This document shows positions 62,014 through 64,000 of a DNA stretch of 64,000 nucleotides, in pieces. The stretch lies in contig MEOL01000034.1 in the NCBI GenBank assembly GCA_001769215.1, positions 62,001 to 126,000 on the forward strand. The letters are read 5' to 3'. Source of the stretch: Bacteroidetes bacterium GWF2_41_31. Its GTDB lineage: Bacteria > Bacteroidota > Bacteroidia > Bacteroidales > F082. A program made the translations under genes and the position numbers. Numbering within the stretch: position 1 is the first letter of the stretch; every line of letters starts with the position of its first letter. Under the pieces are notes generated by a model that was given only the letters and a program-made list of their open reading frames with translations, was not told where the DNA came from and searched no databases.

Positions 62014-62517
62014 ATGGAACATATTGATAAAGCGGTTGAAATTTTAAAAACAGCCATCCTGCTTGAGCGCAAAGGAAAAGCTTTCTATACGCAAGTTGCA
62101 CGACAAAGTGAAAGCAAATCGGCCAGAAAGATTTTTGAAATGATGGCAGAAGAGGAAGATGCCCATATTGGGTTTCTCGTCAGGCAATTTAAAAACTATG
62201 CCGATCACCATGAATTTCTGGTGAGTGAAACTCCACACGAAGAGGAAGATGGCCACATCGAAATCTTAACCGAACAGATTAAAAAAGAAATTTCAGCCGC
62301 CGGTTTCGAGGCTGCTGCCATTTCGGCTGCCATCGACTTCGAAAACCGTGCCATTGAGGTATATTCAGGCCGTGCCAGTGAAGCCACCAATCCCAATGAA
62401 AAAGCATTGTACCAAATGTTGGCCAAATGGGAAGGCACGCATCACCAACTGCTCTATCAATTAAACGAAGACCTGAAAGAACAAATTTGGAACGACAACA
62501 ATTTCTGGCCGTTCTAA
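62014..62517 (+). CDS. Ferritin-like diiron protein (rubrerythrin-type, no rubredoxin domain)
   Basis: The 167 residues form a four-helix bundle pattern with carboxylate/His motifs: 'ILLERKGKAFYTQVA', 'MAEEEDAHIGFL', 'DFENRAIEVYSGRA' and 'WEGTHHQLLYQL' (two ExxH-type sites). This agrees with the ferritin-like/rubrerythrin diiron family. It lacks the C-terminal CxxC rubredoxin module, so peroxide reduction would need another donor. The start at 62014 (MEHIDKAVE) is preferred over an open frame to 61942. It is a single gene. Confidence 0.88.
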   Translation: MEHIDKAVEILKTAILLERKGKAFYTQVARQSESKSARKIFEMMAEEEDAHIGFLVRQFKNYADHHEFLVSETPHEEEDGHIEILTEQIKKEISAAGFEAAAISAAIDFENRAIEVYSGRASEATNPNEKALYQMLAKWEGTHHQLLYQLNEDLKEQIWNDNNFWPF

Positions 62518-62597
62518 CAGGGAATAATTCAAAGAAACAACTACGGCATCTGATTCGGTATCAGGGGTCAACTATTAATTAGTATAAATAAAGCTTA

Positions 62598-63779
62598 ATG
62601 AATACAAAAGACAAAGGATTTACGTCCAAACTAGTTCATGCAGGAGGTATCAAAGACCCACTGGGAAGTGCGGTGACTCCCATTTACCAAACATCTACCT
62701 TTAGTTTTGAAAGCGCCGATCATGGTGCCCGCTGTTTTAGCGGGGAAGAAAAAGGATATATCTATACCCGGTTGGGGAATCCCAACATTGAAGAATTGGA
62801 GGTCACCGTTGCTGAATTGGAAAATGGGGCAGGGGGTGTGGCTACTTCTTCCGGAATGGCCGCTGTTAATACTGTTTACATGACCTTTCTGGGGCAGGGA
62901 GATCACATAGTCAGCTCCAATGCGGTGTATGGTCCGTCACGAGGGATTTTGGAAAAACTGTATCCTAAATTTGGGGTAACCTCAACGTTTGTAGATACCA
63001 CGCGCATCGAAGAGATTGAAAAAGCCATCCGGCCCAACACGAAATTGCTCTATCTGGAAACTCCCGCCAATCCTACCATGGGAATTACCGATATCAAGGC
63101 TGCTTGTAAATTGGCCCATGCGCATCATATCCTGGTATGCGTTGATAACACATTTTGCAGCCCTTATCTGCAACGGCCTTTGGATTTGGGTGCAGACATC
63201 GTGTTGCATTCCATGACAAAATTTATCAATGGTCATGCCGATATCGTTGGAGGAATGATCGTTGCCAAAGATCAAAAAGTGGTGAGCGATCTCAAGTATG
63301 TGATGATGAACATGGGCTTCAACATGGATCCTCATCAAGCCTGGCTAACCCGCCGTGGACTCAAGACCCTTTCCATTCGCATGGACAGAGCCCAGGAAAA
63401 TTCACAAAAAGTAGCCGAATACCTGGAGTCACATCCAAAAGTAGCCTGGGTGCTGTACCCCGGACTTAAATCGCATCCACAATATCAGTTGGCTAAAGAG
63501 CAAATGGACGGACCCGGCGCCATGATTTCGTTCGGCGTAGTAGGCGGGCTTGAAGGGGGTAAAAAAGTAATGAACAATGTGCACCTGGCATTGCTGGCCG
63601 TTTCGTTGGGTGGAATCGAAACATTGATTCAACATCCGGCTTCCATGACTCATTCTAAACTCAGCAAGGAAGCGCGTATGGTTGCAGGCATCTCTGACGA
63701 GTTAATTCGTTTCTCGATTGGCATCGAAGACGTGGACGACATCATTGCCGATCTCGATCATGCCCTTTCGATGGTGTAA
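62598..63779 (+). CDS. PLP-dependent trans-sulfuration enzyme (methionine gamma-lyase/cystathionine gamma-synthase type)
   Basis: The 393 residues follow the Cys/Met metabolism PLP family: 'GFTSKLVHAGGIKDPLGSAVTPIYQTSTF', 'YIYTRLGNPNIEELE', 'TSSGMAAVNTVY', 'LLYLETPANPTMGITDI' and the PLP lysine in 'HSMTKFINGHADIVGG'. The C-terminal 'SLGGIETLIQHPASMTHSKL' and 'LIRFSIGIEDVDDIIADL' are also standard. The region equivalent to the specificity Cys of classical methionine gamma-lyase (YGCT in Pseudomonas) reads 'YGPSRG'. Automated pipelines often label such genes methionine gamma-lyase, but the exact reaction cannot be decided from sequence. A clear terminator follows. Confidence 0.9.
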   Translation: MNTKDKGFTSKLVHAGGIKDPLGSAVTPIYQTSTFSFESADHGARCFSGEEKGYIYTRLGNPNIEELEVTVAELENGAGGVATSSGMAAVNTVYMTFLGQGDHIVSSNAVYGPSRGILEKLYPKFGVTSTFVDTTRIEEIEKAIRPNTKLLYLETPANPTMGITDIKAACKLAHAHHILVCVDNTFCSPYLQRPLDLGADIVLHSMTKFINGHADIVGGMIVAKDQKVVSDLKYVMMNMGFNMDPHQAWLTRRGLKTLSIRMDRAQENSQKVAEYLESHPKVAWVLYPGLKSHPQYQLAKEQMDGPGAMISFGVVGGLEGGKKVMNNVHLALLAVSLGGIETLIQHPASMTHSKLSKEARMVAGISDELIRFSIGIEDVDDIIADLDHALSMV

Positions 63780-63828
63780 ACCGGTTTGTTGTATTAGCCG
63801 TATTTAAACCAACTGTGATAAATTGAAA

Positions 63829-63862
63829 AATCAGCAGGATTACTTACTGCTGATTTTTTTTT
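63829..63862 (+). terminator. Terminator of the trans-sulfuration enzyme gene
   Basis: A perfect nine-pair stem AATCAGCAG/CTGCTGATT (63829-63837 with 63847-63855) and a T run to 63862 lie 50 bases after the stop. The window ends with about 140 bases in which no further gene is seen. Confidence 0.88.
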
Positions 63863-64000
63863 GAATTTATTTTGAAACGTAAAATCATGCACTTCATTTG
63901 GTAATTCATCCCTTTATGATACCTCTTTTATTCATTTGCCCATTAAAGGAATTATAGTACTTTCGTTTTGCTAAAAACATCGTAACATTATTATTAATTA

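Overview
This window is chromosomal DNA from a member of the Bacteroidota, probably a free-living aerobe or facultative aerobe. Several independent signs agree. There are at least four proteins with type IX secretion (T9SS) C-terminal sorting domains, three type A and one type B. There is a carboxypeptidase-regulatory/TonB-dependent receptor, BatA and YbbR/DUF1573/YajC genes in their usual Bacteroidota arrangement, and many Bacteroidota-type -7 promoter boxes (TAnnTTTG). The oxygen-dependent homogentisate route for tyrosine implies aerobic growth. Most of the window is housekeeping sequence. No rRNA, tRNA, CRISPR array, prophage or classical insertion sequence was recognised.

Layout. (1) 1-11 kb: a secreted T9SS protein, then a minus-strand tyrosine catabolic operon (hmgA, hppD, fahA, flavin reductase). 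Upstream of it is an outer-membrane set: a FadL-like barrel, a PCMD-type T9SS protein and a TonB-dependent receptor. (2) 11-22 kb: a dihydroorotate dehydrogenase-like enzyme, a heptosyltransferase, TsaC, RNase Z, ribosomal protein S1, YchF and ClpB. (3) 22-27.5 kb, plus strand: a CoA-binding protein, a T9SS type B protein, a DUF1573 lipoprotein, YajC, YbbR, CoaE, a conserved unknown and shikimate kinase. (4) 27.5-39 kb, minus strand: RlmD, a LOG-family protein, UvrA, a lytic transglycosylase, RfbC, RadC, S20, two methylthiotransferases and a flavin/ferredoxin reductase. (5) 39-43 kb: a REP-associated tyrosine transposase (RAYT) embedded in its palindromic repeats, an NlpC/P60 hydrolase, a PKD-like T9SS protein and two small unknowns. 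(6) 43.5-56.5 kb, minus strand: topoisomerase IV/gyrase subunit A, a BatA-domain protein, stand-alone CheB and CheR, and two large hybrid sensor kinases. (7) 56.7-64 kb: an AddB-like nuclease, a MurU-like nucleotidyltransferase and an AmgK-like kinase fused to a RapZ C-terminal domain, tightly coupled on the minus strand. A ferritin-like protein and a trans-sulfuration PLP enzyme follow on the plus strand.

The most unusual material is repeat DNA and regulatory architecture. A RAYT gene is flanked by variable-arm palindromes that share one core, and the gene's C-terminus and stop codon are themselves made of repeat DNA. Two MITE-like elements of about 140-155 bp share an internal G/C palindrome inside inverted termini; one lies directly upstream of clpB. 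A strong promoter followed about 35 bp later by a strong terminator predicts a small RNA of about 70 nt. Several genes begin 5 nt downstream of a -7 box, which predicts leaderless messages. The kinase-RapZ fusion beside MurU and the AddB-like nuclease, and CheR/CheB beside hybrid kinases with no CheA, CheW or chemoreceptor nearby, are the most interesting protein-level observations. All assignments come from reading the sequence; no database search was run.
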